Part shown: piece by piece, positions 27,014 to 35,077 of the stretch | How positions within the stretch are numbered: position 1 is the stretch's first letter | Layout: each line of letters starts with the position of its first letter | NCBI GenBank assembly: GCA_020848515.1 | Contig: JADLIA010000031.1 | Coordinates: 1-57,119 of the forward strand | From: Rubrivivax sp. | GTDB lineage: Bacteria; Pseudomonadota; Gammaproteobacteria; Burkholderiales; Burkholderiaceae_C | Reading direction: 5' to 3' | DNA: 57,119 bases | Notes under the pieces: model-generated | Told to the model about the DNA's origin: nothing | The model's database searches: none | The model's input: the letters and a program-made list of their open reading frames with translations, nothing else | Position numbers and translations under genes: made by a program

Positions 27014-27979
27014 TCAATCGAGCGTCAGCTTCTGCTTGGCCACCACCTCCTTGTAGACGGCGAACTCGTCCTTGATCTGCTGGGCGAACTGCTCGGGCGT
27101 GTTGGCCACCATGATGGAGCCGGTGTCGGCGATGCGCTTCTTGACTGCCGGATCTTCCAGCACCTTGCGGGTGGCGGCGTTCAGCTTGTCGACGATCTCC
27201 TTGGACGTGCCCTTGGGCGCCAGGATGCCGTAGTAGGCCAGACGGTTGACCGCCGGCAGACCGATTTCCTTGAAGGTCGGCACGTTGGGCAGATCGGCCA
27301 GGCGTTCGGGCGCGGCGACCACCAGCGGCACCAGCTTGCCGCCCTTGATGAAGGGCAGCGCCGAAGGCAGGTTGTCGAAGATGATGGGCACCTGGCCGGC
27401 CACGGTGTCGTTGAGCGCCGGGCCGGCGCCGCGGTACGGAATGTGGGTGACGAACACACCGGCCAGGCTCTTCCACAGCTCGGTCTGCAGGTGGCCGATG
27501 CCGCCGGTGCCGGAGGACGCGTAGGAGTACTTGCCTGGCGCCTTCTTGAGCAGTGCGACGAAGGAGGCGTAGTCCTTGGCCGGAAAGCTGGGGTGCACGG
27601 CGATCACGTTGGGCGTGGCGGCGATGTTGATGACCGGCACGAAGTCGTTGATCGGGTCGTACGGAATCTTCTTGTTGATGGCCGGGTTGGCGGCCGTGGT
27701 GGACACCGTGGCCACGCTGAGGGTGTAGCCGTCGGGGGCGGCGCGCACCACTTCGGTGGCGCCGATCACGCCGCCGCCGCCAGCCTTGTTTTCGACCACC
27801 ACGGCCTGCCCCAGCGCCTTGCCCAGCGGGTCGGCGATGGTGCGGGCGATGATGTCGGTGGTGCCGCCGGGTGCGAACGGCACCACCAGGCGAATCGGCT
27901 TGCTGGGGTAGGCCTGCGCGCACACCGCGCCGGCGGACAGGGTGGCAGCGGCGAGAACGATCCATTGACGTCGTTGCAT
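27014..27979 (-). CDS. Tripartite tricarboxylate transporter (Bug/TctC) substrate-binding protein
   Basis: [66 protein letters not shown]. Confidence 0.94.
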   Translation of the reverse strand: MQRRQWIVLAAATLSAGAVCAQAYPSKPIRLVVPFAPGGTTDIIARTIADPLGKALGQAVVVENKAGGGGVIGATEVVRAAPDGYTLSVATVSTTAANPAINKKIPYDPINDFVPVINIAATPNVIAVHPSFPAKDYASFVALLKKAPGKYSYASSGTGGIGHLQTELWKSLAGVFVTHIPYRGAGPALNDTVAGQVPIIFDNLPSALPFIKGGKLVPLVVAAPERLADLPNVPTFKEIGLPAVNRLAYYGILAPKGTSKEIVDKLNAATRKVLEDPAVKKRIADTGSIMVANTPEQFAQQIKDEFAVYKEVVAKQKLTLD

Positions 27980-28086
27980 GGCGGTCCGGTTCCTCTGAGT
28001 GGTTGAAGGATAAAAAAGCGCGCCATGTTAACCATGCCGCCGCCGGCCTGGCCATTAGGGATTGCGCAGGCCGCTATGCTCGCGCC

Positions 28087-29004
28087 GTGCACCACGTCAC
28101 GCTTCTGCTGCCCGATTTTTCGCTGATTGCGCTCGGCTGGCTGCTGTGTCGCCACACGGCCCTGGGCCGTGGCGTCTGGCAGGCGGTGGAACAACTGGTG
28201 TATTTCTTTCTGTTTCCGGTCTACCTGTTTCAGTCCATCGTGCGCGCGCCGCTGGACGTGCAGGCCGCATCCAGCCTGATCGGCGCCGGCCTGGCCCTGG
28301 GCGCCGCCGGCATCGCCCTGGCCTGGGCGCTGCCGCATCTGCCGCTGCTGGGGCGGCACATCGACGCCCACGACCACGCGGCCAGCGCCCAGATCGCGTT
28401 TCGCTTCAATTCCTTCATCGGCCTGGCGGTGGCCGAGCGCCTGGCCGGCGCCCAGGGCCAGCAGTTGATGGCGGTGCTGATCGGGGTCAGCGTGCCGCTC
28501 TACAACGTGGCCGCGGTGTGGCCGATGGCGCGCCGCAGCGGCCGCGCCATCGGCGGCGAGCTGCTGCGCAACCCGCTGATCCTGGCCACCGTGCTGGGGC
28601 TGGTGGCCAACCTGCTGGGCCTCGGCCTGCCGGACTGGGCCGCCACCACGCTGTCGCGCATCGGCTCGGCGTCGATCGCGCTCGGGCTGATGGCGGCCGG
28701 CGCCGGCATGCAGCTGCAGAGCCTGGCGCGCGCCAAGCTGCTGGGCACCGCGCTGCTGACCATCCGCCACCTGCTGCAACCGCTGATCGCCTGGCTGCTG
28801 GCGCGCGCCTTTGGCCTGGGCGCGGCCGAAGCGGCGGCGCTGCTGGTGTTTGCCGCCCTGCCCACCTCGTCCAGCGGCTACGTGCTGGCCGCGCGCATGG
28901 GCTACAACGGCCCTTACGTGGCGGGGCTGGTCACGCTGTCGACCCTGCTGGCGCTGCTGAGCCTGCCCTGGGCGTTCACGCTGCTGGAGCGGGTTGCCCC
29001 TTGA
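28087..29004 (+). CDS. AEC family auxin efflux carrier-like transporter
   Basis: GTG start, VHHVTLLLPDFSLIALGWLLCRHTALGRGVWQAVEQLVYFFLFPVYLFQSI...AALPTSSSGYVLAARMG. Confidence 0.85.
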   Translation: MHHVTLLLPDFSLIALGWLLCRHTALGRGVWQAVEQLVYFFLFPVYLFQSIVRAPLDVQAASSLIGAGLALGAAGIALAWALPHLPLLGRHIDAHDHAASAQIAFRFNSFIGLAVAERLAGAQGQQLMAVLIGVSVPLYNVAAVWPMARRSGRAIGGELLRNPLILATVLGLVANLLGLGLPDWAATTLSRIGSASIALGLMAAGAGMQLQSLARAKLLGTALLTIRHLLQPLIAWLLARAFGLGAAEAAALLVFAALPTSSSGYVLAARMGYNGPYVAGLVTLSTLLALLSLPWAFTLLERVAP

Positions 29005-29104
29005 AGCGAGGCTGCCGGCGCCTTGCTGGCGCGCGCGGCGACCCCCTCTTGTTCGAGGTCTGCGCCTGGCCACGCCGATCGCGGGTTGACGCGCCCGACG
29101 AAAT

Positions 29105-29159
29105 GCTATAAATACAGCAGCATGCGGCGCCGATCCCGCGCCATGCGAGCCGGCAAAAA
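29105..29159 (+). repeat. Degenerate element copy between AEC gene and queG
   Basis: GCTATAAATACAGCAGCATGCGGCGCCGATCCCGCGCCATGCGAGCCGGCAAAAA. Confidence 0.4.
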
Positions 29160-29179
29160 CCATAGTGATCGCCCCGATG

Positions 29180-30277
29180 TCAACGCCCCAGCGCCCACCG
29201 CACATGCTCGCGCACCAGCGCGCTCGGGTGGTTGGCGCGGCGCCTCAGGGCGGCGTGCAGGGGCGCGCGCCGCGCGTCGCCGGGCGGCAGCGCGGCCAGG
29301 GCGTTGCCCAGCGCCACGGCGACGTTGCGCAACCAGCGCTCGTGGCCGATGCGGCGGATCGGGCTGCCTTCGGTGCGGCGCAAGAACTCGTCTTCGCTCC
29401 AGTCCAGCAGATCGGTCAACTGGGCGCCGCCCAGGCCCTCACGCGGGTCGAAATCGGGCAGCGCACTGCGCCCGGCGTATTTGTTCCACGGACACACCAG
29501 CTGGCAGTCGTCGCAGCCATAGATGCGGTTGCCGATCAGCGGGCGCAGCGCCTCGTCGATGGCGCCGTCGTGCTCGATCGTCAGGTAGGAGATGCAGCGG
29601 CGCGCGTCCAGCCGGTACGGCGCCACGATGGCGCCCGTCGGGCAGGCGTCGATGCAGGCGCTGCACTGGCCGCAGTGGGCGCCGGTCGGTGCGGTGCGCG
29701 GCAGGTGCAGGTCGACGTAGATTTCACCCAGAAAGAACATCGAGCCGCCTTCGCGCGACAGCAGCAGCGTGTGCTTGCCGCGCCAGCCCTGGCCGCTGCG
29801 GCTGGCCAGCTCCACCTCCAGCACCGGCGCCGAATCGGTGAACACGCGGTGGCCGAACGGGCCGATGGCCAGCGCGATGCGGTCCTGCAGCTTCTGAAGG
29901 CGCCCGCGCAGCACCTTGTGATAGTCGCGCCCGCGGGCGTAGAGCGACACCACGCCCTCCTGCGGGCGGCCCAGCCGCGCCAGCTCCACGTCCTGCCAGT
30001 CCTCGGGGGTGGCGCGCGGCAGATAATCCATGCGCGCGGTGATCACGCTCACCGTGCCGGGCACCAGTTCGGCCGGGCGCGCGCGCCGCAGGCCGTGCGC
30101 CGCCATGTAGTCCATGCGGCCGTGAAAACCGTTGTGCAGCCAGGCCAGCAGGCCGGGCTCGGCAGCCGAGAGGTCGATGTCGGCCACGCCCAGGTGCGAA
30201 AACCCCAGCTCGCGCGCCCAGCCGCGCAACTGGTTCAACAGATCAAGGGAATCGATTTGAGCGCCATCTCCAGCCAC
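29180..30277 (-). CDS. queG: Epoxyqueuosine reductase (start uncertain)
   Basis: GFSHLGVADIDLSAAEPGLLAWLHNGFHGRMDYMAAHG...CGQCSACIDACPTGAIVAPYRLDARRCISYLTIEHDG...YGCDDCQLVCPWNKYA, two 4Fe-4S motifs. Confidence 0.95.
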   Translation of the reverse strand: MAGDGAQIDSLDLLNQLRGWARELGFSHLGVADIDLSAAEPGLLAWLHNGFHGRMDYMAAHGLRRARPAELVPGTVSVITARMDYLPRATPEDWQDVELARLGRPQEGVVSLYARGRDYHKVLRGRLQKLQDRIALAIGPFGHRVFTDSAPVLEVELASRSGQGWRGKHTLLLSREGGSMFFLGEIYVDLHLPRTAPTGAHCGQCSACIDACPTGAIVAPYRLDARRCISYLTIEHDGAIDEALRPLIGNRIYGCDDCQLVCPWNKYAGRSALPDFDPREGLGGAQLTDLLDWSEDEFLRRTEGSPIRRIGHERWLRNVAVALGNALAALPPGDARRAPLHAALRRRANHPSALVREHVRWALGR

Positions 30278-30772
30278 GCCCAAATTGTAGGAAGCCCCGA
30301 TGCGCCCGCCCTCAGCCTGCTGTGGCGCAGCGAGGACGACACCGCCGCCTTTGCCCGCCGCCTGGCGGCCGCGCCCGAGCTGCGCCAGGCCTGCATCGAG
30401 CTGCACGGCGAGCTCGGCGCCGGCAAGACCAGCTTCGTGCGCCACCTGCTGCGCGCCCTGGGCGTTGCCGGGCGCATCAAGAGCCCGACCTATGCCGTGG
30501 TCGAACCCCACCAGACGCCCGACGGGCTGGCGGTGTCGCATTTCGACTTCTACCGCTTCACCGACCCGCGCGAGTGGGAAGACGCCGGTCTGCGCGACCT
30601 GTTCGCCGCGCCCGGGCTGAAGCTGTCCGAATGGCCCGACAAGGCCGCCGGCCTGCTGCCGGCGCCCGACCTGGCGCTGCGGCTGACGGTGCGCGACGAT
30701 GGCGCCCGCGCCGTGCGCGTCAGCGCCCACACGCCGCGGGGTCGGCGCCTGCTGACGGAGCTGGGCGCATGA
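30257..30772 (+). CDS. tsaE: tRNA threonylcarbamoyladenosine biosynthesis ATPase TsaE (start uncertain)
   Basis: ELHGELGAGKTSFVRHLLRALGVAGRIKSPTYAVVEPH...VSHFDFYRFTDPREWEDAGLRDLF. Confidence 0.92.
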   Translation: MSAISSHAQIVGSPDAPALSLLWRSEDDTAAFARRLAAAPELRQACIELHGELGAGKTSFVRHLLRALGVAGRIKSPTYAVVEPHQTPDGLAVSHFDFYRFTDPREWEDAGLRDLFAAPGLKLSEWPDKAAGLLPAPDLALRLTVRDDGARAVRVSAHTPRGRRLLTELGA

Positions 30773-32163
30773 CGCCGGTCACCCCCGAGTCGCCCGGCCG
30801 GCCACCGGCACCCGGGCGGCGCCGCGCACTGCTGCAGGGCGGCTCGCTGGTGCTGTGGCTGGGCGCGCACCAGTTGGCGCGCGGTGCCGGCATCCTGGCG
30901 GTGCGCGTGTGGCCGGCCGAAGACTATTCGCGCGTCACCGTCGAATCCGACACCGCGCTCAAGGCCAGCTACCGCCTGGTCGGGACGCCGCCGCGGCTGG
31001 CGGTGGACATCGACGGCCTGACGCTCGACCCCACGCTGCGCGAGCTGGTGGCCAAGGTGCGCGCCGACGACCCCAACATCGCCGGCATCCGCGTGGGCCA
31101 GCACCAGCCCGGCGTGGTGCGCCTGGTGTTCGACCTCAAGCACGAGATCAAGCCGCAGGTGTTCACCCTGGGGCCGGTGGCGGCCTACCAGCACCGGCTG
31201 GTGTTCGATCTGTACCCGGCGCACCCGCCCGACCCGCTGGCCCAGCTCATCGCCGAGCGCATGCGCGAGCTCGGCCGCAGCCCCGCGCCGGTGCCGGTCG
31301 AGCCGGCGGCCGCGCCCGCGCACGGCGGCACCGACACGCTGGGTGAGCTGATCGCGCGCCAGATCGAGCGCGCCAACGAACTCACCCGGCGCGACGCCGC
31401 GCGCCGCCCTGCCCCACCGCCGGCCGGCGCCGGCGCCACCGAGCGCCTGATCATCGTGGCGCTCGATCCGGGCCACGGCGGCGAGGACCCGGGCGCCATC
31501 GGCCCTGGCGGCACGCAGGAAAAGGACGTCGTGCTGCAGGTGGCGCTGAAGCTGCGCGAGCGCATCAACGCCAGCAGCGTGGGCGGCAACCCGATGCGCG
31601 CCTTCCTGACGCGCGAGGGCGACTACTTCGTGCCGCTGCAGACGCGGGTCGAAAAGGCACGGCGGGTGCAGGCCGACCTGTTCGTCAGCATCCACGCCGA
31701 CGCCTTCATGCGGCCCGAGGCCAGCGGCGCCAGCGTCTACGCGCTGTCCGAGCGCGGCGCCTCCAGCACCGCCGCGCGTTGGCTGGCGCAAAAGGAAAAC
31801 GCCTCCGACCGCATCGGTGGCGTCAGCCTGGGCGCCAAGGACCAGTCGGTGCAGCACGTGCTGCTGGACATGAGCACCACGGCGCAGATCCGCGACAGCC
31901 TGCGCCTGGGCGACACGGTGCTGCGCGAGATCGGCGGCGTCGGCAGACTGCACAAGCGCAGCGTCGAGCGCGCCAACTTCGCCGTGCTGCGCAACCCCGA
32001 CGTGCCCAGCGTGCTGGTCGAGACCGCCTTCATCAGCAACCCCGACGAAGAGCGCCGCCTGCGCAGCCAGGCCTACCAGAACGAGCTGGCCGACGCCCTG
32101 ATCAGCGGCATCCGCAAGTACTTCACCGCCAACCCGCCGCTGGCGCGCCACCGGCAGGTCTGA
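30769..32163 (+). CDS. amiC: N-acetylmuramoyl-L-alanine amidase (AMIN + Amidase_3)
   Basis: AMIN-like RVWPAEDYSRVTVESDTALKASYRL; IIVALDPGHGGEDPGAIGPGGTQEKDVVLQVALKLRERI...LFVSIHADAF. Confidence 0.93.
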   Translation: MTPVTPESPGRPPAPGRRRALLQGGSLVLWLGAHQLARGAGILAVRVWPAEDYSRVTVESDTALKASYRLVGTPPRLAVDIDGLTLDPTLRELVAKVRADDPNIAGIRVGQHQPGVVRLVFDLKHEIKPQVFTLGPVAAYQHRLVFDLYPAHPPDPLAQLIAERMRELGRSPAPVPVEPAAAPAHGGTDTLGELIARQIERANELTRRDAARRPAPPPAGAGATERLIIVALDPGHGGEDPGAIGPGGTQEKDVVLQVALKLRERINASSVGGNPMRAFLTREGDYFVPLQTRVEKARRVQADLFVSIHADAFMRPEASGASVYALSERGASSTAARWLAQKENASDRIGGVSLGAKDQSVQHVLLDMSTTAQIRDSLRLGDTVLREIGGVGRLHKRSVERANFAVLRNPDVPSVLVETAFISNPDEERRLRSQAYQNELADALISGIRKYFTANPPLARHRQV

Positions 32164-32282
32164 GAGGTGGTGCTGATGGCGGGTGCGTGCGCTGCGCTTC
32201 GATGACCCAGGGGGTGAGGCGTCACGCCACGGGCAGGCAGCGTCCCCGGCCCGCCTGTGACCCTGGAAACGGCGTCAAGAAT

Positions 32283-32338
32283 ACTATTGTTTTGATAGCT
32301 TCCGGCGCAATCCGGTAGCGCGCCAGAGCCGGTTTTGA
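32283..32338 (+). repeat. Interspersed double-hairpin element, copy 7
   Basis: ACTATTGTTTTGATAGCTTCCGGCGCAATCCGGTAGCGCGCCAGAGCCGGTTTTGA; between convergent amiC and dedA. Confidence 0.88.
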
Positions 32339-32345
32339 TACCTGA

Positions 32346-32993
32346 TCAGGCGCTGGGCGCGGCGCGGCCCGCCTTCCAGCCGCCGTACAGCGCGATCAGG
32401 CCCGGCACCAGGATCAGGGCCCAGATGATCTTGCTCAGGTTGGCCTGCACCCAGGGCAGGTTGCCGAACAGGTAGCCCGCGCTCACCACCCCCAGCACCC
32501 AGATCAGCGCCCCGGCGACGTTGAACAGCGTGAAGCGGTGGCGCGTCATCTCGGCCACGCCGGCCACGAAGGGCACGAAGGTGCGGATGAACGGCATGAA
32601 GCGCGCCAGGATCACCGTGACGCCGCCGTAGCGCTCGTAGAACCGGTGCGCGCGGTCGAACGCCTGCCGGTTGAACAGGCGTGAGCTTTCCCACTTGAAC
32701 ACGCGCGGCCCGAAATAGCGCCCCAGGCTGTAGTTGCACTGGTCGCCCAGGATCGCCGCCGCCAGCAGCACCGCGCAGGCCAGCGGCCAGCTCAGGTGCC
32801 CGGCCCCGGCCAGGGCGCCGACCACGAACAGCAGCGAATCGCCGGGCAGAAACGGCATCACCACCAGGCCGGTCTCGACGAACACGATCAGAAACAGCAG
32901 CGCGTACACCCAGGCCCCGTAGGCCGCCACGAACTCGCCCAGGTGGCGATCGACGTGCAGCACGAAGTCCACCAGCATCATCAGGACATCCAT
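32346..32993 (-). CDS. DedA family membrane protein
   Basis: VETGLVVMPFLPGDSLLFVVGALAGAG...GDQCNYSLGRYFGPRVF...RFMPFIRTFVPFVAGVAEM. Confidence 0.93.
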   Translation of the reverse strand: MDVLMMLVDFVLHVDRHLGEFVAAYGAWVYALLFLIVFVETGLVVMPFLPGDSLLFVVGALAGAGHLSWPLACAVLLAAAILGDQCNYSLGRYFGPRVFKWESSRLFNRQAFDRAHRFYERYGGVTVILARFMPFIRTFVPFVAGVAEMTRHRFTLFNVAGALIWVLGVVSAGYLFGNLPWVQANLSKIIWALILVPGLIALYGGWKAGRAAPSA

Positions 32994-33173
32994 GGCCCCG
33001 ATTATCCGGCGCCCAGCGACGCGCCGGCGGCACGCCGCGCCCCCCGGCAGGCGTGGTTTTCGCGCACCACGGCCGCGCCCTCGGTGAAAACCCTCTTTGA
33101 ACACAAGGGCTTGCGATCGGATCATCACCCCTCTGGACTGTCCAGACACCAACCCACCCGGAGACAGAGGAAG

Positions 33174-34298
33174 ATGAGCAAACCCACCCAGACCACCGGT
33201 CGTCGCAACCTGCTGAAGGGCGCCGCCGTCGCCGCCGGCGCCATGTCGGTGCCCATGATCAGCGTGGCGCAGACCACCACCCTGCGCTTTCAGAGCACCT
33301 GGCCGGCCAAGGACATCTTCCACGAGTTCGCACAGGACTACGCCAAGAAAATCAACGACATGGCCGGTGGCCGTCTGAAGATCGAGGTGCTGCCCGCCGG
33401 CGCCGTGGTGCCGGCCTTTCAGCTGCTCGATGCCGTGGCCAAGGGCACGCTCGACGGCGGCCATGGCGTGGTGGCCTACTGGTATGGCAAGAACCAGGCC
33501 GTGGCGCTGTGGGGCTCGGGCCCGGCCTTCGGCATGGACGCCAACATGGTGCTGGCCTGGCACAACTACGGCGGCGGCAAGGAACTGCTCGATGAGATCT
33601 ACAAGAGCCTGAACCTGGACGTGGTCTCCAAGCTCTACGGCCCCATGCCCACGCAGCCGCTGGGCTGGTTCAAGAAGCCCGTGGCCAAGGTGGGAGACCT
33701 CAAGGGCCTGAAGTTCCGCACCGTGGGCCTGGCCGTGGACGTGTTCACGGAGATGGGCCTGGCCGTCAACCCCCTGCCCGGCGGCGAGATCGTGCCGGCG
33801 CTCGACCGCGGCCTGCTCGACGCGGCCGAGTTCAACAACGCGTCGAGCGACCGCGTGCTGGGCTTTCCCGACGTGGCCAAGAACTGCATGCTGCAGAGCT
33901 TTCACCAATCCAGCGAGCAGTTCGAGGTGCTGTTCAACAAGACCAAGTACGACGCGCTGCCGGCCGAGCTCAAGGCCATCATCGACTACGCCACGCAGGC
34001 CGCCAGCGCCGACATGAGCTGGAAGGCCGCCGACCGCTACGCCAAGGACTACGCCGAGATGTCGGCCAAGCAGGGCGTGAAGTTCTACAAGACGCCCGAC
34101 GCCATCCTGCGCGCGCAGCTCGCCGCCTGGGACAAGGTGACGGCCAAGAAGGCGGCCGAGAACCCGATGTTCAAGAAGGTCATGGATTCCATGCGCACCT
34201 TTGCCCAGCGCAGCGGGCGCTGGCAGAACGACACCACCATCGACTACCGCATGGCCTGGAACCATTACTTCGGCGCCAAGAAGGGCGCCATGGGCTGA
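33174..34298 (+). CDS. dctP: TRAP transporter substrate-binding protein (DctP family, Tat-like signal)
   Basis: TTGRRNLLKGAAVAAGAMSVPMISVAQTTTLRFQSTWPAKDIFHEFAQDYAKKINDMAGGRLKIEVLPAGAVVPAFQLLDAV. Confidence 0.93.
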   Translation: MSKPTQTTGRRNLLKGAAVAAGAMSVPMISVAQTTTLRFQSTWPAKDIFHEFAQDYAKKINDMAGGRLKIEVLPAGAVVPAFQLLDAVAKGTLDGGHGVVAYWYGKNQAVALWGSGPAFGMDANMVLAWHNYGGGKELLDEIYKSLNLDVVSKLYGPMPTQPLGWFKKPVAKVGDLKGLKFRTVGLAVDVFTEMGLAVNPLPGGEIVPALDRGLLDAAEFNNASSDRVLGFPDVAKNCMLQSFHQSSEQFEVLFNKTKYDALPAELKAIIDYATQAASADMSWKAADRYAKDYAEMSAKQGVKFYKTPDAILRAQLAAWDKVTAKKAAENPMFKKVMDSMRTFAQRSGRWQNDTTIDYRMAWNHYFGAKKGAMG

Positions 34299-34313
34299 CG
34301 CCGCCCGCATTCG

Positions 34314-34341
34314 AGAAGGCCTGCGCAAGGCCTTCTTTTTT
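34314..34341 (+). terminator. Intrinsic terminator between TRAP SBP gene and permease genes
   Basis: AGAAGGCCT-gcgca-AGGCCTTCT followed by a T run. Confidence 0.85.
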
Positions 34342-34415
34342 GTCGACCCGGGGCCCTGGGCGAAATCGATCGCCGGGCCCTGTTCGTTTTCATCGGCCCT
34401 CGCGGCTGTTTCGCC

Positions 34416-35075
34416 ATGCAAAAGTTGCTTCTCGGGATCGACGCCGTGTCGACCTTCATCGGCAAGGCCGCCGCCTGGGCCTGCGTTCTGCTCACGGCCC
34501 TGATCTGCTGGGAAGTGTTTTCGCGCTACGCCCTCAACAAGCCCCACGCCTGGGTGCTGGACGCGCAGATCATGCTGTACGGCACCATGTTCATGATGGC
34601 CGGCGCCTACACCCTGGCCAAGAACGGCCATGTGCGCGGTGACGTGCTGTACGGCTTCTTCAGCCCGCGCGTGCAGGCCGGGCTGGACCTGCTGCTGTAC
34701 TTTCTGTTCTTCCTGCCCGGCGTGCTGGCCATGACCTGGGCCGGCTGGGGCTATGCGCAGGAATCGCTGGCGATCCGCGAGCAGACCTTCTCGGCCGAGC
34801 CGCTGCCGCTGTACCCCTTCAAGTTCGTCATTCCGCTGGCCGGCGCGGCGCTGCTGCTGCAGGGTCTGGCCGAGATCGCCCGCTGTGTGATCTGCCTGCG
34901 CCAGGGTGCCTGGCCCAGCCGCGAGGCCGACGTCGAGGAAGTGGACGTGGAAAAACTCAAGGAAATGGTGCACGTCACCGACGCCGACCGCGCCGCCATC
35001 GCGGTGCAGCCGCCCCGACCGTCGCCGCCGAGCCCCGGGCACGCGGACCACGGGCACACCGACCGGGGGGCCTGA
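34416..35075 (+). CDS. dctQ: TRAP transporter small permease (DctQ)
   Basis: MQKLLLGIDAVSTFIGKAAAWACVLLTALICWEVFSRYALNKPHAWVLDAQIMLYGTMFMMAGAYTLAKNGHVRGDVLY. Confidence 0.9.
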   Translation: MQKLLLGIDAVSTFIGKAAAWACVLLTALICWEVFSRYALNKPHAWVLDAQIMLYGTMFMMAGAYTLAKNGHVRGDVLYGFFSPRVQAGLDLLLYFLFFLPGVLAMTWAGWGYAQESLAIREQTFSAEPLPLYPFKFVIPLAGAALLLQGLAEIARCVICLRQGAWPSREADVEEVDVEKLKEMVHVTDADRAAIAVQPPRPSPPSPGHADHGHTDRGA

Positions 35076-35077
35076 GC

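Noticed and set aside
27766-29205. 479 aa minus ORF spanning the AEC transporter region
   Set aside because: Antisense to a clear membrane protein gene; sequence lacks family features.
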